A DNA stretch of 64,000 bases from Metridium senile. Lineage: Eukaryota > Cnidaria > Anthozoa > Actiniaria > Metridiidae. The notes under the pieces were generated by a model. That model did no database searches. It saw only the letters and a list, made by a program, of their open reading frames with translations, and was not told the DNA's origin. Shown piece after piece: positions 59,608 to 64,000 of this stretch; the first letter of the stretch is position 1; each line of letters opens with the position of its first letter. The stretch covers positions 10,403,619 through 10,467,618 of the forward strand of contig OX459097.1 in assembly GCA_949775045.1 (NCBI GenBank). The letters are read 5' to 3'. The translations under genes and the position numbers were made by a program.

Positions 59608-62600
59608 TTAGACATTGATAGTCACGTCATCACCAATTAGAAAGAAGGCAGCCCAAGACCTTGGCTCTTTGTATTTGTCAGTTTCTCTCATTTCTTTCAT
59701 TGTTTGCTGAAGGCTCAGACTGACGCATTCTTTCTTCTTGAGATGATCATAAAACTTGAGCATGAAGACTTTGGTAGCTTCATCATCAATGGCCCATAAC
59801 GACGCCACAACTGCACGTGCTCCAGCAGCTAGAAACGCCCTGCTCATGCCGACCACACCCTCCGACTTGATCTCACCACGCCCACTTTTACAGCAACTCA
59901 GTATAACGAGTTGAGCTCGAATACCACTTTGTTGGGCCTCTTCAACTGTCAAAATGTAGTCATCTTCATCGGGTATGCTTTTGCTTGACGACGCCGATGG
60001 AGCAAGAATAATCTGGCCATTTGCACCTCCATGAGCAGCAAAGTGGATCACTGACACACCAACCTGTAGGTTTTGAAGTATAGTTTCTTTAGTTGCCTTT
60101 TCACCAATCAATGGCTGCACACCAAGTAATTTAGCGATTTCTTCAGCCTCATTCGCTGCACCAGGTAGATCTGTAAACCACTTTTCGCGGCCTTTAAACT
60201 TAACTTTCCCAACTTTGGGGTTACCAACAATCAATGCGCCTGACTTGTAATAGTGATCATCGGGGGATTCCTGGAGAACTTTTAAGGTCGTTAACGATGG
60301 AGCCAGACGAAGTCGCTTTGTTTCAGAAAGATATTGTCCCGTTTCGGGATCTTGAAGGGCTGGAAATGGCAACATAAAAAGATCCCCATCAGGAATGATG
60401 ACGATCTCATCACAAGTGTCGAGTTGATGTTGCAGTGGAGCAATTAACGCTTCAAACAACAGCTCCAACGGCCTCTCGTCGTCTTCTTCATCGTATGCAC
60501 ATCTTGCACCAGGATGGCGGACTTTTTCACTCTGCTTAGTTTCTTGCAACGTCTCTTCTCCGTCTTCAGGTATTTCCAATGACCTGTCCTCGCAGGTCAG
60601 TCCTTCTCTGACTTTCAACATTTGGTAACTCTTTTCAACAAGAGTTGAGAAGGATTCCTCATGATTACTTTCAGAGTTATCTTGTTCAAAGGAGGAATGT
60701 TGCGTTGGAGGTTCAAGTCCTTTGATCTCACTTCTATGGTAGTGGAAAGGACTTTGAGCTGCTAGAGCCCATATGTGAACAGCCAGGTTTTCTTGTTGTA
60801 GAGCGTAAAAAAGAACAACAAAGTTAGAAGCCGACAAAATCGTTTCAATATCGGCAAATTCAAGTGAACCGCGTTTGGAAGTTGCGGTGTATTTGACCAT
60901 GTTGTATTTCAAAGTCAATAGATCAGCTAAAGCACGGGCTCGACTACGTTCGGATACCAGAAGGGCTTCTACAGACTGTCCAGTCAGGACATATACAATT
61001 AATAAATGCCTGTAGACTTTGATGAACAAGTCGATGATTGCTATCTTGTGTTGGTCGTTTTCTTCCAAATCGTCAAATAAGGACTCGAAGATATCCATAC
61101 TCTTTTTAAAATGATTTCCGGCTTCTTGGAGGCAAGAATCGCTATTTTCCTTTCTTGCCAGTATAAGATGGCAATTGCCTAGATTATGAGAGGATAAACA
61201 GTATATTATTATCATCAATTTATATTATCATCTTCATCAGAATAGCCATGATCACCATCAATATTATTTTCATCATCATCTTTGTGAATATTATCAATCA
61301 TCAACGTCATTATCTTTATTATTTATATTTGTTTTCAGAGTCATTATACAACAATAATATTATCTTCGTAATTACAATAATTATAGCAACGCACAAACAC
61401 TGCAGAAGTTCTAGAAAAGAAATCTTCCAGGAGTATGATAATCTCGTTGGCATTCGTGTTAAATAGTTGAGAATCAAAAGTTATGACCAATAACGCAGCG
61501 CATTAATGACGTCACAAAATTGGAGACAAAGGCCTAACTCGGACAAACAAACTTTTATTTAACTTTCAGCGTACTATTATGCCGATTGAAGCAAATCTTT
61601 GTTTAATCACGTTGTTATTCTAATTTCAGCAGGAAATGATAAGATCGGTTCATATATTGCAAAACACTGTAAAACTGAACACAATGTTTGTCCGAGTCTT
61701 GGAGCTATTTTTAGCATTACTGCGCTGCGCTATTAAATCAAAATTATACGTTAATTTTTGACTTGATGAGTCTCGTATACACGTTAAAAAACAATGGATT
61801 CTTAAGAGCCGTTCCACGTAAGCTTAACATGGCAAATATTTTGAATAGCTAGTATTTTGGACTGGCTACCCTCTTTGCAATGTTAAGAGCCGTTCCACGT
61901 AAGCTTCGAGTATTTTCAGAAATGGTCAGATACAACCCCACCTGAAACTTTGCCTGGTGAAAGGTAGTCATGAGCAAGTAATCATATGGGCATTATTAGG
62001 TCGTTTCATTTTAAAGCGGTCACGTGACATCCGATCAAGTTTGACCTATTTTCGGCCTGTGCACACGCCACAGAAATTAATTAGGAATTGAATGGAGAGG
62101 TAGACGAAAAAATTTTCAGATTTCAGAGAGTTTGCAAGTGTCATTTATATCAAATCAGAGATCGGTATCAGTTATGCAAATCCTGAAGTTTTTTAATTCT
62201 AGAAATGTTCGTAGACTATGCACAATCACAAGCAAACATTTAAATTACTTATAAAACTTCAATTAAAAATAGTCGTTGATATGTGATTCCAGTGATTTAA
62301 GGCGAATAATCAGTTAGACTGTCACTGCTTACATTAACCACCAGTTCATAGTAATTGTTCCTTAATATTAAAGATTTCAAAGGCTAGTTTTCCATGTTTA
62401 TTAAATTGAAATTGAATTGTAATAAAAAAAGAAATTAATTGGCAAAATCTAAGCTTTTCGACAATCTACCATATCCCGTGGGAGTAGAGGTGAGTAAGCG
62501 AGTGACTTCGCTGTGAAATGCAAATTTGCATAAATGTTAAAATATTGTTTACATTCAAATTTTCTAAAAAAGTTCCTTTTCATTGATACATTTGCGTTTT

Positions 62601-64000
62601 ATTGCATTCTAATATTACATCTGAACCAGTAAAATGTATGTTTTATAGTTTAAAACCAATCTAATGTTGATGTATATAATTATATTGATTTTGACATTTC
62701 TTGAAATTTACGATGATATTTTTTAGCCAAAACTCAAAGAGCCCAGAAATGTTTTTCATTGGAGTTAAAGTCCTATTATTCCTCTTCATTTTGACATAAA
62801 TCGTTAATAGGAAATCAGAACTCTTGTATGAAAAAATTAATTATGAAAAGTACCAAAATTACAGTTTTCATGACCACCCGAAAATGCTCTTCCTTCAAAT
62901 ATCCATAAAAAATTAAAACAATAAGCTATATCAAAATAAAACATATTATTCCAAAGCTATAACAATGTTCTATTCACCGTATAAATTTGACTACAAAATA
63001 TGCAGTAGAAAAGCCGCACGGGATCTACAAACTTGACACATTTTCGAAATTTCAGACAGCAAAATTAGGCCGAAAATAGGTCAAACTTTGAACGGATGTC
63101 ACGTGACCGCTTTAAAATGAAATGACCTAATAATGCCCATATGATTACTTGCTCATGACTGCCTTTCACCAGGAAAAGTTACAGGTGGGGTTGTATCTGA
63201 CCATTAGTGAAAATACTCGAAGCTTACGTGGAACGGCTCTTAACATTGCAAAGAGGGTAGCCAGTCCAAAACACTAGCTATGCAAAATATTTGCCATGTT
63301 TTGATCCTGCATACAAAGGGAACACCTTTAAAAAAGCCCAAACCAATATGCAGTTATTTGTGCATTTTCCATAAGACTTACCCATATAAAAATGCGCCTG
63401 TCCTTGACCATCTCTGTCTTCTATCTCTGAAGCAACACTCAAATACTTTTGATGAAACTCTATAGCCTCTTGATATCTCCCTAGAGAATGATACGCGTAT
63501 CCAATACTTCCATTTGCCGCACCTTCTGCCTGTCTGTCACCTATTTCCATGGCGATACTCAGGCGTTTTGCTTGATATTCAATAGCTTTGTCACTTTTTC
63601 CCATTGATCTGTAGGCATTCCCCATGTTCCCGTAAGCAACGCTTTCACCCTGTCGATCACCAATTTGGACAGCAATGGTAAGGCACTTTTCTTGGTAGTC
63701 AATAGCTGTTTTGTATTCACCCAAGATTAGATGGACATTGCCAATGTTTCCGTACGCTGTGGCTACTTCCGTTTTGTCTCCAATCTCCAGAGCAATTTTG
63801 AGATATTTTTCGAAATAATCTTTCGCCTGAAGATGTTTTCCTAATGTTTGATATACACATCCTAGGTTATGGTAGGAGTTACGTTCTCTAAGCTTGTCAC
63901 CTATCTCCAATGCAATATCGCAACTCTTTTGCTGGTACTCAGTTGCCTTTTGGTACTTTCCCATCAAATTATAAACATGTCCAAGTTGTCCATAAGTTGC
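59608..64000 (-). CDS. TPR-CHAT protein (TTC28-like), copy 2, runs off the window
   Basis: CHAT exon 61178-59608 and TPR exon from 63382 to beyond 64000 (5' end outside the window). The donor GTAAGT and the acceptor after cataatctag join in phase 1 (HFYMGNCHLIL), exactly as in copy 1. In view are the last six TPRs, including complete repeats with GKYQKATEYQQKSCDIALEI and AYGNMGNAYRSMGK. The CHAT exon is very similar to copy 1 and keeps VIHFAAHGG, LSCCKSGRGE and SERSRARALADLL. The acidic linker between the SERSRAR helix and the CHAT fold varies most. Its orientation, exon structure and spacing show that it is the tandem paralogue of copy 1. The stop is a TAG immediately after TINV. Confidence 0.9.
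61826..63300. mobile_element. 1.47-kb foldback element in the intron of TPR-CHAT copy 2
   Basis: Arms 61826-62057 and 63068-63300 (about 232 bp) are inverted, starting aacatggcaaatatttt and ending ctattttcggcc. The centre of about 1 kb is non-coding. Copy 1 has at the same place only a short degenerate hairpin (aacatgtctaaaaagctagt ... ttgtcatgtt near 51850-51905). Confidence 0.75.

Overview
The window is AT-rich animal DNA. Its genes are split by spliceosomal introns, and microsatellites, minisatellites and small palindromic transposons crowd every gap. The tandem TTC28-like TPR-CHAT genes, a PAN-EGF-TSP1 secreted protein and the transposon types suggest a cnidarian, probably an anthozoan. 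That placement is inference and rests on no marker gene.

Layout. (1) 2344-10191 (+): a complete nine-exon protein O-glucosyltransferase gene (POGLUT1/Rumi type), with codon phase matching at all eight introns. (2) 9.66-20.2 kb: a tandem segmental duplication. Each unit carries the last POGLUT1 exon plus a whole secreted PAN-EGF-TSP1-TSP1 gene. The first unit's copy of the exon is the functional one; the second (15186-15336) is orphaned. Microsatellites lie at the duplication edges. (3) 21-27.4 kb: an orphan Cys-rich exon, a third relic of the PAN gene promoter, decayed non-LTR reverse transcriptase pieces, MITEs and one short first-exon candidate. (4) 27.4-35.5 kb: a 200-N assembly gap, then two head-to-tail units of about 4.76 kb. 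Each unit pairs an HUH-SF3 replication initiator (Rep) on + with a Tc1-type DD34E transposase pseudogene on -. The two genes diverge from a region holding a nested hairpin and converge on a (TA)n tract. (5) 35.8-42.2 kb: a 6.45-kb block bounded by 166-bp inverted repeats that differ at one base. It holds 21-bp minisatellites, a SAP-domain reading frame broken by a MITE, and a large foldback. (6) 42.6-46 kb: foldback repeats. (7) 46-64 kb: a second segmental duplication with two TPR-CHAT genes on -. The downstream copy is nearly complete; the upstream copy runs off the window.

How it fits together. The cellular genes show three unrelated functions: Notch/EGF-repeat glycosylation in the ER, a secreted adhesive modular protein, and a caspase-like TPR-CHAT protease family. 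The two segmental duplications supply internal controls. For six MITEs in the 46-64 kb duplication the paralogous segment preserves the unoccupied site, so target-site duplications and element ends can be read directly. The most unusual object is the tandem Rep + Tc1 unit with its hairpin between divergent genes, arranged like a rolling-circle replicon. It may be an endogenised ssDNA-virus-like or transposon element hit by Tc1, a genuine composite, or partly an assembly artefact beside the gap.
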